Positions 43,613 to 56,635 of a stretch of 64,000 nt of DNA are shown here, piece after piece. The translations under genes and the position numbers were made by a program. The notes under the pieces were generated by a model. It did no database searches, was not told where the DNA came from, and saw only the letters and a program-made list of their open reading frames with translations. Every line of letters starts with the position of its first letter. Position 1 is the stretch's first letter. Origin of the DNA: Membranipora membranacea (taxonomy: Eukaryota > Bryozoa > Gymnolaemata > Cheilostomatida > Membraniporidae); contig OU612067.1 of NCBI GenBank assembly GCA_914767715.1, positions 12,155,001-12,219,000 on the forward strand. Direction: 5' to 3'.

Positions 43613-46600
43613 ATGAATGGGGAATCTGCATCATCTAAGGCATCATCTTCATTGTCTGCACTGCAATCCTTCTTCATAACAAGCAACCCTCCCCCTGTAC
43701 CTGATATCAACCCTGAGCTATTAGTGACTGTGAAGCCAAAGGATCATAGGCCAGTACGTGATCAGCTCTATGTTTCTCTATCTCAGTGGAGTAACAGCAG
43801 ATTTCAAAGCTCCTTCAGATTATCACGAGGTAAGTTATAAATACTAAATAGTAAGCAAATCAATCAACAGTATTCACATTGCACATACTCTCTCCCTCCC
43901 TCTCTCTCTCCCTCCCTCCCTCTCTCTCTCCCTCCCTCCCTCCCTCCCTCCCTCCCTCCCTCCCTCCCTCCCTCCCTCCCTCCCTCCCTCCCTCCCTCCC
44001 TCCCTCCCTCCCTCCCTCCCTCCCTCCCTCCCTCCCTCCCACATTCTGTCAGTCCATGTTGTTACCTGTTTAGGGGTTATAGCAGTACTCTGCCTCTTCA
44101 CCCTTGGTGCACATGTGTTAGTCGAGATGTTACTGAAGTGATTGACTGAAAACAACACTGTACATTTAACCAACCGTTATGTCAAATCGTTCCAATCTAT
44201 TCCTTCATTCTCAAGGTAGGTAGATTTTATGGTAACAATCTGACCACTTTTTTACTTTTCAGACTCCTTTGAACTTCTCCTAAGTCAATTGAAGGAGACT
44301 ACCAGTGGAAAAGAATGGCTACGGGACTATAGAGAGCCATTTATGCCACCAAATACCTTGGCGAGTGGTCACAGACTCGTGATTGCTCTGCACTATTACT
44401 CCACAACTGATGCTATAGCGTCAATCGCAACACAGTGAGTAGGCCTACTAGAGCTTGCTTTATTGTATAAGTGTAATTTGAATTATCTTGAGACGTATGC
44501 AATTAGGGTGCTGAGATGTGTTTTGATTTGTTGAGGCCCTACACTAATAGCATGCTTTGTCGATTGCGCTATCTCAGCTTTCCCAACCTATTGGTAGTTT
44601 TTGACAGCTAAGTTAGCTGTATAAGCCAGGATATAATGGAAAATTTCTCGAAGTCCTGTCTGTATTTCCTCAAATTGACAGAGGTGTTGCGTTTATGCAT
44701 ATGACCTGTAAATAAGTTTAGATTACTGTTAGGTATTACCTATACGGTGTAGGCCTTCTCATCTGGGAAACAGTATGAATCATGTAGGCTACATGTATCT
44801 ATTTTGTTAGCGAATATCAATTTACCCTGCAGTGACCAAGTCCGAATCCTTCTGTCTGTTATTATGAGAGCTTTGGTTTGATGTCCGCATAACATCATTA
44901 TACACATAGAGAAGACTTAATGTCAGTAATTTATGAATTCATGTTTCCTCATCCAGCTTCAATGTCACTGAGTCCACCGTTCACGAGAGCATAACCAGGA
45001 TCACTCACGCTCTCCTGGAGCTTGAACCAAAATACATCAGCTGGCCAACTCGTGAAGAAATGGAGGTAGAGGAAGCCACATTCTTCACCCGATATGGTAG
45101 GTGCTTTTGTCCACAGACACTCAAGCTAGATTTGGCCTGGATCTATATCATTTGTTGTCGAGCAATGCATCCCTAACAGCTAAGAAAACCAGTGCTTGTG
45201 GTAATGGTCTTAGGCCCTGAGCACACTAGTCCGTTTAACGGATCCGTTTTTGGCCTGTATCTATATCCTGAAGGATCACTTCAGTCAACAGAATCATATA
45301 AGCAAAAACGGATCCGTAAAACGGACTAGTGTGCTCAGGGCCTTAGGCAATAGATGTAGTTGAAGTCTGTAGTAGACCTGAAATATTGTTGTGTAATCAT
45401 TTAATGTGATGATTCACGTTGTATTGTTATTGCCTTTCCCAACAGGTTTCCCAGGTGTCATTGGCCTAGTTGATGGAACTGAGGTGAAGATTGCTCAGCC
45501 TTCTCAACACTCAGAGGTGAGTGCTGTTTCTAAAGCTGTTACCATATACTATCATGTCAGTCACGAGTTTACTCTCTGGCCTTAGTCAATGCACCATAAT
45601 AATGTTAAGCCCTGTATGTTCAAGGATAATAGACCCACCTATCATGCTTGGCATGTTCATGGCATCATGGGTGATGTGTGCATGTTGCTGACCATTGGCT
45701 ATGTCTATTTGCCTCTGTTGCTGCCAAAGCCCTCTATAAGGCTTTGGTTGCTGCGTTTATCCCTGCAGTGAAATGCCCAAACTCATAACAGACATTGATT
45801 ACTCATCTATACTATGAAGCCGACTAGCACCACTGCAGTGGTAGCAATTGCTAATTTAGTTAATATCCTATTAAAATTGTTACAGACATACTTTAGTCGG
45901 AAAAAGAATTACAGTTTCAACTGTATGCTGGTAGTAAACAGCGCAGAGGAAGTTATTTATTATAGTGTAGGCTCTCCAGGATCCTATCATGATGCCAGAG
46001 TCCTGAGACGCACAGACCTGGTGGAGAAACTCAGTACACTGCCTGCCCAGTATCATTTACTTGGTAAGTTAGTAGTAATTTGTGATTCTTGTGTCTTCTT
46101 TTTCCATTGTATGTCTGTGGTTGCTTCAGCTCACCCAGAATGAGGTACTTAGCTTGGATTTCAACCTTCATGTCCTCCACAACAAGATGTTTCAATAAGA
46201 AAAATCTATGATAAATACTTAAATTTGACAGCAAAATTTGATAATTTATGAGCTTAATATTACCCTACTACTTGGCTAAACCAATCTAAACAGGGCTGGT
46301 GGTATGGCTAGGCTTGTAATCATCTGCAAACATGTTATTGATTTTTTATATGATGTTTACAAGTTCAATCTGACCCCATCTTGCCCAGAGTAGACTTGTT
46401 AACTGTGCAGCATTGCTGAATGGAAAAGTACATGTAACTTTAATACCAGCTGGCTGAACTAGAATAAAATACCCAATATTCTGCATCCAATGTTTATCTG
46501 ACTATATCTACATATGTTATGCCCACTTCCACGTTGTGGGTAAAGTGAAAATGCATGATTAAACATAAATTTATATTCAGGCGACAGTGCGTACAAGCTA

Positions 46601-46954
46601 GAGAGTGGAATGATGAAGCCATACAGAGATACACGTAATAATCCTCGGCGGGTGAAGAAATTCAACAAGGCCAACAGTGCCACTAGAGTTCTAGTAGAAC
46701 ACACAAACGGCCGCCTAAAGAACATTTGGCAAAGACTCAAACAAGTTGATGTACGCTCAAGGGAGAGGGCGAGAGCAGTGATAAGGTGCTGCCTTATCCT
46801 ACACAACTATATCCTACGACATGATTGTGTAACAGATAGGGAGCAGTGTGGCCGAGTGATGACTGAGTTGAGGTTTGACTCTGCGATATCGAAACGAGAG
46901 GCCATCTGCAAGACATACTTTAAGCAGGGGGTTGATGACACTTTTAATGATTAA
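43613..46954 (+). CDS. PIF/Harbinger transposase, six exons, 383 aa
   Basis: Exons 43613-43829, 44263-44434, 44957-45096, 45446-45516, 45886-46063 and 46581-46954 join in phases 1, 2, 1, 0 and 1, totalling 1,152 nt with a TAA stop. The N-terminal part is Ser/Pro-rich, then a helical region (SFELLLSQLKETT, TESTVHESITRI) resembles the helix-turn-helix of the family. The DDE_Tnp_4 catalytic residues are in VIGLVDGTEVKI (first D), GSYHDARVL (second D) and LVEHTNGRLKNIW (E), with GDSAY before the last. This enzyme cuts and inserts Harbinger DNA at TTA/TAA targets. The length is close to the family norm and the frame is intact. Element ends were not located. Confidence 0.88.
43889..44040. repeat. 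(CTCC)n microsatellite, about 150 bp
   Basis: An almost pure CCCT tetranucleotide tract lies in the first intron of the Harbinger gene, with a less regular TCTC lead-in. Long reading frames across it are artefacts of the repeat. Confidence 0.95.
45213..45341. mobile_element. 129-bp MITE with TTA duplication inside a Harbinger intron
   Basis: The ends GGCCCTGAGCACACTAGTCC and complement form arms of about 38 bp including ACGGATCCGTTTTTG. TTA flanks both sides (45210-45212 and 45342-45344), the target preference of Harbinger transposases. It sits between exons 3 and 4 of the Harbinger gene, on neither splice site. Confidence 0.85.
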
Positions 46955-47214
46955 ATTTCCTGTTTTGCCTTTGTGTCCCTGGTGTGCTCCGATTTGTCCG
47001 GAGACTGTTGTTTTGACTTATTTCATTCGTAAATTCAGTGCCATAACTCCTGGTCTCTCCCTTGCCTTATAAAAGATAACTTCTATATAACTGCCATAAC
47101 TGTACTGGGCCTTATGCCACAGGTGTGCTCCGAGCTATCTAAAGACTGATTGTTTGCCATGATCTACTTTTTACATAATTTGAAGACAGGCTCATTGTCC
47201 GCACTTTTGCTGTA
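46955..47214. repeat. Direct repeats flanking the large inverted-repeat element
   Basis: The segment at about 47096-47175 (CTGTACTGGGCCTTATGCCA, GTGTGCTCCGA) recurs in the same orientation at about 49390-49470, on the far side of the inverted-repeat element. A weaker copy (GGTGTGCTCCGATTTGTCC) is at about 46981. Confidence 0.5.
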
Positions 47215-49370
47215 TAAACGCAGGCTCGGTAAAGCTCGCAGAGACGGCGATAGGCAGTTTCCATTCTGTAGACCTATAATACGGCGATATTGACAAGAAA
47301 GAACTCGCATACACATGCCCACAGTCAGTACGGAGGATCACCAGATAAGTATTGTGAAGCTAACTTGTTACCAATTGCAATCAGTTTGTAATTTAGGTTG
47401 CATAAGCGAGTATGTCCCGATATCATTGCCCTGTTTAGTGAGAGAGAAGGGACCAGTACGAACCCCTCGCACTTAATTTGGAAGTAGAAACTCTGGGCAA
47501 ACCAAAGATCTAGCTAGGATACATGTACTGATACCGGTTTCATGGTATGATATAACAGAATCTCACTCTTTTTGATGGGCGAAGTTAATTTTGACTGATT
47601 TGCAGGCTGTGTGTCATTGTCTAGACACTGAACCTGAAATATACTTACACTTGAATTTCAAATCCAACACACAACCCCTTGTTCTACCATTTAGTAAATC
47701 ACAGAATTTCTTGTTTTTGCCATATTGATAAAATACATCGCTTGTCGTTTCAACCATTAGTTTGTCTAAGCAAGAAATTCTGTCTTTTACCAAGGGGTAA
47801 AGCAGTTGAGATAATACAGAATTCCTTGTTTTACCAATTTACTGATTGGCAAAACAAGGAATACTGTATTATGTCAATAAGTGGGGCCAGGAATTCTGTG
47901 TTTTACCTGTTGGTAAAGCACGGAATTCTGTATGTTACTAATCGGTAATGCAAAGATCTCTGTGGTTTACCGATAAGTAAAACAAAACCTCATTGTTCTT
48001 CCCATCGGTAAAACGAGAAATTCTTTAGTTTTAGTGCTAGAACAGAAGTTGTCTTTTGTTTACAGCACAAGCGTTCAACAGAATCAACTGTTGACTCTGT
48101 TGAACGGTTGCTCCACGAACAGAGGACAGCTCCTCTTTAAGCAATAAAACTAGCAGTTTTATCTTTCGTTGTAGTTTAAGTGCTAAAACCAAGGGTTGTC
48201 TTCCGCTGTGGCGCACGCTATTCACATAATGACACCAAGGGGTCATTCCATGGATAGCGTGCGCCGGAAGACAACCCTTGGTTTGAGCACTAAAACTACT
48301 TTCGTTGCAGTCATAACTTCCATCCTTTACTCATTGGTCCAGCATTCAATTCTTTGTTTTTGCCAACGGCTAATGCAAAGAACTCCGTGGATTACCAATA
48401 GGTAAAGCAAGGAACTGTTTGTTTAACCATCGGTAAAGCAAGGAATTCTTTTGTTTTAGTGCTAAAACATTAGTTGTCTTTTGTTTACAGCACAAGCTTT
48501 CAACAGAATCAGCTGTCAATTCTGTTGAACGCTTGCTTCACATGTAAAGGACAACTCCTTTTTTAGCACCAAAACTAGCAGTTTTACCATTGGGTGCAGT
48601 CATAATTTCTGTCCTTTACTAATTGGTTTGGCAATTATAAACAAAGAACTTTTTGCTCTGCCCATCTTTAAAGCAGGTAATTCATCGGGTTTTAGTGCTA
48701 ACACAGGTTGTCTTTTGTTTTTTTGGCACAAGTTTTCCACAGAACCAACTGTTCATTCCATTGAACGCTTGAACCTCAAACAGAAGACAACTCCTGTTTT
48801 GTCACTAAGCTAGCAGTAAGGCTTTCCTTGTTTTACCGATTGATAAATGATTAAATTCCATGTTTTACTAATTGGCTAAGCAAGGCTCTTTGTGTTTCAT
48901 CAGTTGCTAAAACATTTGGATTTGACATTCAAGTGTAAGTATATTTCAGGTGCAGTGTCTAGACAATGACACACAGCCTGCAAATCAGTCAAAATTAACT
49001 TCGCCCATCAAAAAGAGTGAGATTCTGTTACATAATACCATGAAACCGGTATCTGTACATGTATCCTAGCTAGATCTTTGGTTTGACCAGAGTTTCTACT
49101 TCCAAATTAAGTGCGAGAGGTTCATACTAGCCCCTTCTCTCTAACTACACAGGGCAATGATATCGGGACAAACTCGTTTATGCAACCTAAATTACAAACT
49201 GATTGCAACTGGTCACAAGTTAGCTTCACAATACTTATCTGGTGATCCTCCGTCGACTGACTTGTAGGCATGTGTATGGAAGTTCTTCTTGTCAATATTG
49301 CCGTCTTTTAGATCTACAGAATAGAAACTGCCTATCGCCACTTCTCCGCGCTTACCAAACCCAGTTTAAA
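47215..49370. mobile_element. 2.1-kb fold-back element with about 450-bp arms
   Basis: The arm from about 47230 to 47675 (GGCGATAGGCAGTTT, GGATCACCAGATAAGTATTG, TATCATTGCCCTG, ATACATGTACTGATACCGGT-type) returns inverted at about 48925-49370. The middle 1.25 kb is built of smaller palindromes, such as GTTCAACAGAATCAACTGTT paired with GACTCTGTTGAAC, and of AATTCYTTGTTTTACC units in both directions. No protein is encoded. It is a Foldback- or MITE-like element, family unknown. Confidence 0.7.
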
Positions 49371-49475
49371 TGTTTATTTTCATAACCACTCCTGTACTGG
49401 GCCTTCATGACACAGTTGTGCTCCGATCGGTATAGAAACTGTTGTGACATGATTCATTTTTGTCAATTCTTTTGT

Positions 49476-50141
49476 TCCTGGCTTCGCTTGCTGTTTCGTT
49501 GTTTATATATAGACTGCCAAGATAGTTCATGTGAGAGGCTGATGCTTTTCAGTCAGTTAATTGTTGTGTGATAACCATTTTTAGTTTGTTTTTAAACACA
49601 TCTTTATATTGTTGTGTAACTGTCCACTGAACCAGAGAACTTGATTCCAGTTCTCTGACTGAACTTATAAAAATTAGTTTATTTTCGTTCTACGTACCGT
49701 GTAAAGCAAGATAAAAGGCACTGTAACCGATCATCGGTCAAAATGAAATGCCAAACGCAGGATAAGTATCCTCAGGAATATAATGAATACTGAGGTGTAG
49801 CCTAGTGCATGAAAATAGTAGCAGTACAAATAAAAAGACTGTATCAAAACAGCTGAGAACTGAAGCTGTGTCTACTGCATCAAACTGTTTGCACGGAATT
49901 AATGACCAGGGACTGTTGTGAAGTATATAGGACATGAAAATAGCAGTATGAATAAAAAGTTCTGGCTACTACATAATAAGTGTATAAGTGTCTGTAGGAA
50001 AGAATTGAAATAACAAGACGCGGAAGAAAAGTATAGCACACGAAAATATAAATACGTATAAACAGACAGTATCATGACGATCAAAGTTGTGTTGTAGTAG
50101 TTGTGTAGTGTGTTGTAGTTAGTTGTTAAGTCCTATCAGTT
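49476..50141. other. Intergenic, AT-rich, nothing recognised
   Basis: Only short chance ORFs are visible, and no repeat or RNA stands out. Confidence 0.4.
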
Positions 50142-53100
50142 CTATTGGCTAGTAATGTGATTCACGAGTTTTTCTAAGAGTTCTATTTTTTTGTTATCGT
50201 TTTCTAGCATTTTCTCCATATATGCTACCTTCGATTCAACTTCCATTTTTAACAACTGGAGCTTCTGCTGTTCTGTGTCGTTTGTCTTCTTTCCCCTCGG
50301 ATGCTTCCTAGGCTGCATTGTAGATGAAGCAGCAGGTCTGAAATGGAATGAAAGCAGATGTTAGTATGGCTTTTGGCGATCACATAAAATACTTCAATGA
50401 CTTCAATGATTGTTAAACAATGATGCCTGCAACAATGAGGCCGTTCCCTACAAATAATGCAAAGCGTATTTATTATTGGGTAGAACTTATGTCTATAAGA
50501 AGTTGAAATCTCTCCTGCTGCTTAACAGAAATTCTAGCTATGGTATGAGCGGTGAATGAATCTCAAAAGGCGCTTACTGAGTGTATATACCAGGCTGATT
50601 TGCATACAGATCATATGTCTCACTGAAACATCTTGCAATCGAGATAATGAATTTAAAGATATTTCTACTTACTCTGTTCCAACATCACGGTCACATCCAC
50701 CTGAGGGGCGTCTTCTTTGGCAACGTTGATGGCATCGTAAAATGCCTCGGAGTACTTGAAACTTCTCCTATTTCTTCCTAATAATCACAGAATGCAATTT
50801 TGTATCATCCAAGGAATTTGAGTCATGAAAAATGCAGGTTACAAGCATATGACACATGAGCCAGTTTTCAAAATACCAAGTACAGGATACAAGCAATTCC
50901 TAAGGGCTGTGATCAAGTTCTATTATTGCTTTCACCAACAACACATGCCGAAATCAAGCGATGATCAGTTGCTTTTGCACTCAGGCATCTTATCTTCATT
51001 GTTAGGTATATAAGACAGGGAAATCATGTTGGTTAAAAGGGGGCAAAAGAAGGCCTAGTTTATATCCAGCAGTGGATGATTACGCAACGGCAACATACCA
51101 CTCTGGCAGTTCCAGTCCTCTATCTCTTTATGGGTTTTTAGTAGACTCAGATACTGCCTCCGGAGATCCTTGCCTCGTCCTTTAATCATACCAGGGAAGC
51201 CCTTCTCTATAAGATTACCTTCGATGTCTTCCCAAATCTACAAAAAAAAAACAGTGTTGACATGATGATAAAGCTGTAGGTGTGCAACAGAAATTATGAA
51301 AAAGAAACAGTTTTCTGCTGCCGGTTAATAAGAAGACAAATCCAAACAAAAAACATCCGGAAAGGTGAATTTTACACAAATATCAAAACAATGTTTATGG
51401 AATTTAACATTCAATGATAGTTTATGGAGCAGACTCATAGGAAAGTGTTTCAACGATCCCAAGGACGAGTAACAAGCTCATCACATGATGATAGATTTCA
51501 TTTCTAGCTATCCTTCCTTATCATCAAGAGTAAACGTAGTATGATAGGTAGCAAGGAATTTTCTTTCCAACAAAACTTTGTCCGCTAGTCTGGATGGTAT
51601 GTGGCTGCTCCATTTTCGAACATTAAGCCTTTGCAAGTTGCATCAATACAAATAGCCTCCAAAATCAATCAGTAATTATTGGATTCCCCTTACCCTCTCC
51701 TTTTCGGCTTTTGATTTCGCCAGGTTGTACCCCTTTATAGCAGGCAGGCAGACTTTAATGAGAACCTCTTTCAGTTCCCTCGTATATGGAATAGGTTCTA
51801 CAAATAAAAAAATCTCAAAGCTGGCAAACAGCACGGACAATACTATCAAAGTAGAGACATGACATATTTCTTATGGGTTACAGTACTGTCGGAAAAATAC
51901 GGTCTTGCGTCATCATTAAGGCCTTTATTACAATTATTAGGGTTAACATATCATTACTACTATTAGGGTTTAAATATCATCTGTTATGGACAAGCATGTG
52001 GAAACATACAAGTATATCAGTGACCATTACCTGTTCCCTCGCCCTCATACAGCTCCCTCTGTACATCATCAAAATCCGACTCAGACTCAACATCTGATAC
52101 TGGGACTGGTACTTCTACTGGACTGGGAGGAGACACTAGCAGATTCCTAGCAAATAACCCTCCAGCAGCTTTTGGTGTTACCTGAGAAGAGGAAATATAT
52201 TCTATCAAAGTCGTATTCATTGAATAGAGAGGCAAAAGTCAAATTCTTACAACAGCGAAAAGCAGGATAGCAATGCAAAAATCAGACAGAGCATGGCACT
52301 ATGTATTGGGATGTAATAGTGATGAAGCGAGTCAATAATCCTTATACAATTAGAATTTTACTGGAAATAAACATGACTATTACTTCTTGTCTCAAAACTT
52401 AAATACATCAGCAGGTAACCAAATACATATAAGTAGGAGCTATCAAATAATTCTAGGCCGAAAATACTGTGATATATCAGGAATGAGTGGGTGGAAAAAG
52501 CTGTGTTCACACTGTGTCAGCTTCGTGTAATGTATTAACACACATCCAGGTGATGTGTGCATATCCCTTAAAAAAACCCAAAAAATGCCGACTGCATGGT
52601 AACGCAGCGTTTACATAAGTCAATATTGTATTTCCTACCACTTACCTCACCAGACGAAGTGGGTGTGGAAACTTGATATCGTTTTGGTTTTGTTTTTGTT
52701 TTTGGCGAGGGTGTCTTCATAAGCTACAATTATCAATACACCTTGATAGAAACAACATGGCCTCAATATATCAATAATTGTAGTGACTTTTGCGGCCTAT
52801 ACATGCACGGTATCCGGACTAAGTCCCGTAGATCAAAATCTGTGTTTTGATTAGGGGTTTTGGTGTGTGTTTGGGGTAACTGGTTGTGGTTTTTGGGCTA
52901 CGCTTTCTCTATGACTTTGTCCCTGACTCACTTGGACACCAGTACAATGCTATTGTCCACGAGTAGGGCCAGTTACACCATTAAAAAATGAGTCTTACTA
53001 ATGCATCTTACCGAGTGCTTCTTAGCCTTAGCAACAATCTTCCGTGATGCCGCCTTTACCTTATTCTTAGAACTCTTCGGTCGACCCCTCCGTTTTTTGG

Positions 53101-55041
53101 TGACAACAACCTCACTACAAATATAAAAAAGGTAGCTATTAAAACTTGAAAATGAAGCTGAGTGATGAAAGCAAAGTTATTTTACTTTTAGCCCCAGCCT
53201 TCTCATGACTTGGTGGCATTGGTGCATCATGGGTAGTGATGGCAAATTGTCAGATTTTGGCGAGACGGGACGAGACCGAGACAGCAAGAAAATTCGGGAC
53301 GAGACCGGGACGAGACCGAGACATATAACGATGCCGATAAAACATTCTTCAGATATCACAATTTAAAAGAATGGTGGATATTCATTCACTATCACTAGTG
53401 CAATCAGCTTATAGTACATTTGATTCAAGTTGTAACTTATGATCTATAGCAATAAGGATCTATGTTGAAACCAACTCCTTGTTGAAACCAAGTTTCATCA
53501 AATTCTGTCAAGTATTTATTGAATTATAGAAAGCCACACGCTCGTGCAGATTTCCACTAATTCTTGAAAATTAAATTTTGTATGAGTATCAGCCTGCCAC
53601 ACATGATTGTCATTGCCCAAATTCATACTCATGATTTATGGGTGTAATCCTTCTGTAATCCTCCTCAGCCAATCTAAAACATAGGCCTATAGTGATAACT
53701 AAATAAAATAGTTAAACCAAGGAGAAGCTGTTTCTTCTTGTTTATTATACCAACCAGTCCAGTGATTCAGCTTCTGGATATGCTTAGGCTCAACTATCTC
53801 CTCATATTTATACAATTTGATACCCCATTAATCATTGTATCCCTTCTCCCTCTTGCCCCAGGTCCAAATCAATGAGAAAGCTCCACATGATCATCCATTC
53901 CATCTTTTTAACAGAAGTTGTTTACATAGATATGGCCTTGACTTATCAATCAAAACAGACAGCCAATCAATCAAATCTGACAGCCAATCAGATAACATTT
54001 CCGTTAAATAATTGCAGCAAAAGCATGACTAAAAACTATCATTCCATTATATCATAGTCAGAATTTCATGCGATATCATATAATAACCGTGGTGTAGTGG
54101 GTAAGAGCATGGACTGCTGATCACTAGGTCCCTGGTTCGAGTCTGGGTGAAGGCAATGTTTTGACCAGCTACTACCATTTATAATGCCAGTAGTCTCGAC
54201 CTGTAGTAAGAGTTGTCTGTCTCGACGAGACGAGATACTGTCTCGAGGAGACAAGTCTCGCGAGACCGAGAATTGTCTCGTCTCGTTGCCATCACTAAAT
54301 GGGAGGCCAACAAAACTGTTGTTTGTTTTTTGTCGGTGCTGCCTTAGGTGGTATGATCAGGTGGAAATAAAAAGCCTTATTAAAAAACTCAACAGCCGTA
54401 CTTACAGCTGAAGTAAGACCAATCCAATGACTGGTGGCCACAGCACCTGCAGTGTCTATACGGCCATAGAATAATGCCGAAACTTTTACATATACGCGGC
54501 TCGGACCGGCAACTTTTCAACATGAACAAAGCAGAACAATACAATTCAAAACAATAGCAGGCGAGCTCTGTTCAGTAGTCAAAGTCCAGTTTGCAATCAT
54601 TAACACAGAAGGGCAGTCTTTGAAGACACACCAAACTTTTGGGCCAACTCAACCCTAAGATGAAGTAGTCTGGACTTTAACCACTGAACTAAGGAAAGGA
54701 ACAATAAGCGGTATCAAACCTTTCAGTGTCAGCCTGTGATGAGGGTGCATTCATCATGACTGATGAGGGACAGGGAAAAGCAAGATTATACACCAGTACA
54801 CATCTTTAACTCATTATAAAATCATATGCTTTACGGGCGGTGTAAACACATAAACTTAATCACAATAGTTATCAGTGACCGGTTATTGCCTGTGAAATGA
54901 GTGAAGCGTCCATGACTGACACCAACAAAGCTGAGCAATTTCTGCATGTACCATTTAAGATCGTAGTATACATAATTCAAATCCCTTTTTCAAACGTACC
55001 TTCTTCCTTCAGCCCATGCTGAATAGGATTCGGCATTTCTT
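50142..55041 (-). CDS. Myb/SANT-like DNA-binding protein with AT-hook and coiled coil (partial)
   Basis: Minus-strand exons: 55000-55041, 53012-53114, 52646-52723, 52031-52181, 51694-51797, 51099-51237, 50673-50777 and 50142-50337. Phases agree except at the last junction. The protein has an AT-hook (KKRRGRPK), a Lys/Pro-rich part, an acidic part (SDVESESDFDDVQRELYE), then a Myb/SANT-like trihelix region (ERIWEDIEGNLIEKGFPGM, LRRQYLSLLKTHKEIEDW, FKYSEAFYDAI). It ends in a coiled coil (LQLLKMEVESKVAYMEKMLE) and a TAG. This resembles Myb-like partner proteins of Harbinger-type transposons and host trihelix factors. The coiled-coil frame needs phase 2 while the donor gives phase 1. The first exons lie to the right and were not found. 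Confidence 0.6.
53234..54297. mobile_element. About 1.06-kb non-autonomous element with TAGTGATGGCAA ends
   Basis: The left end TAGTGATGGCAA and right end TTGCCATCACTA are exact complements. Internal to each is a cluster of GAGACGGGACGAGACC-like motifs (inverted on the right as GTCTCGTCTCG). No protein is encoded. The tip resembles hAT-type ends, but I could not confirm an 8-bp duplication (ATGGG occurs on both sides, offset). It lies in an intron of the Myb/SANT-like gene. Confidence 0.55.
54088..54165 (+). repeat. tRNA-derived SINE head inside the TAGTGATGGCAA element
   Basis: The A box (TGGTGTAGTGGGTAAGAGC) and B box (GGTTCGAGTCTGG) are spaced as in a tRNA. The ends do not pair as an acceptor stem, so a working tRNA is unlikely. 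Confidence 0.55.
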
Positions 55042-56635
55042 CTGTAAGGATACTTAGATCTGGTATGACATCATCCACAAACAAAGAATCTTGTCATGGG
55101 GTGCACTGAGTAACGATACATATGGCAGGCAAAAATGGTGAGGTTTTTGTATCAAAATCTTCCCTATGCTTCATTATACACAAAATATCAAATTGCTAAG
55201 TAAATTGCTAGTAGTTTTGAGTTCACAGCCTCTTCAGCCAAGGATGGGTCGAATTACACCCAGCCGGCAATGAATAGCCAGCAACCTTTTCACAACATTG
55301 CCAATTGGGAGCTGTATAGGTGCCAAAGTTCCTCTCCAAAACTCCGTTTTGAAGAGGTAGCTTGCCTGGAGCCAAATTATCGTTTCTGTGGCAACATTTT
55401 CCAGAAGTTGTACACACTTTGGTTGTCCAACTGGATACTTTGCAAATTTCTTGTCACATATCTTCACTTATGCGTTGAAAGAAAGATTGATGGTACACTT
55501 CTAAACTTTGGATGATAAAAAATAATCAATGAATTTGAGAGCAAGAGCTGCTATTTTTTTCCTCCACTACAAATTTGAACTTGGTCGTGGTACCGAATGA
55601 ATTAGCCTTTTTTCAGACATATGACATACATTTATATGTAAATATACATATTTGTGTGTCAATCAGTCTGTCTAAGGATGAAAAAGTCTAGTCTATTCCT
55701 TACTGATTGACCTAACAACTGAAGGCTTTCTCATGAACTCTAGGCAAAGTTGTCAAGAAGGATGATGATGGCAGATCTCTGTTTATTTATAAATTTATGT
55801 GATTTACCTGCCTTACAATCTTGTACTAAACTGACACCAATATCTATTTAGTAGTCAATTGTCGTTGTATTGTAATATTATAGTCTGTTGAATGCAATTA
55901 CTAGCACGATGGGTCTTTGTTTTGTAAGGAGTTATCTGTCCTTAAATTTCGATCTACTGGCCAATCGTGTTACAGGTCAACAGTTCAAATGTTTATAATA
56001 AATATTGGAGGCAAGTTTGAAAATTCTTCAGACAACATTTAAAACTATTTTTGGAAAGAATCCTATTTCAGCACACACCTATCGCATCTACAACAGCAAA
56101 ACCTACTGAACCTCTGCTAGATATTGCTTACTATCTATTTTCTGCTGATGAGCTTTGTTAGCCAGTGTTAACCTGTCAACCTGCTGTTATTAGTTACTGG
56201 AGAAGAGTAGTAACCAGACACACCAACAATCAATCAACAACTTATCAACTATACTGTTGACTGTGAGTACTTTTCTTTCTCTGCTGTACCATTATGACTA
56301 CTTCAGGAAATGCAGGGGGTCTTTCAAATAGAAAGAGCGATGCTTTACTAAAGCAAGTTATCACAACTATCACATTGCTCAAAATTAGACACAATTTCGT
56401 TCCCAAATTGCTCACTCAGAATGTAAATAGTTCCATCTATCTATGGCTGAGCGATTTGAGAGTGAGAGCCTGGCAGGGATCACTCACTCACTGAGTGAGC
56501 AATCAGTTGGTGATTTTGGCTGTTTCTAATTGAAAGACCCCATAGGTAGTCCTATGACAGTACCACTCTGTCTGTTTATTTATGAATAATTATTTATTAT
56601 ACATGAAACTGATGTATCTTATACTTGTGTGTTAT
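55042..56635. other. No supported gene
   Basis: Overlapping short ORFs on both strands at 55223-55515 have no recognisable domain. A short CACTCACTCACTGAGTGAG palindrome lies near 56484. Nothing else stands out. Confidence 0.4.

Noticed and set aside
43860-44173. ORFs of Gly-Gly-Arg-Glu or Pro-Pro-Ser-Leu repeats
   Set aside because: They are translations of the CTCC microsatellite in an intron on both strands.
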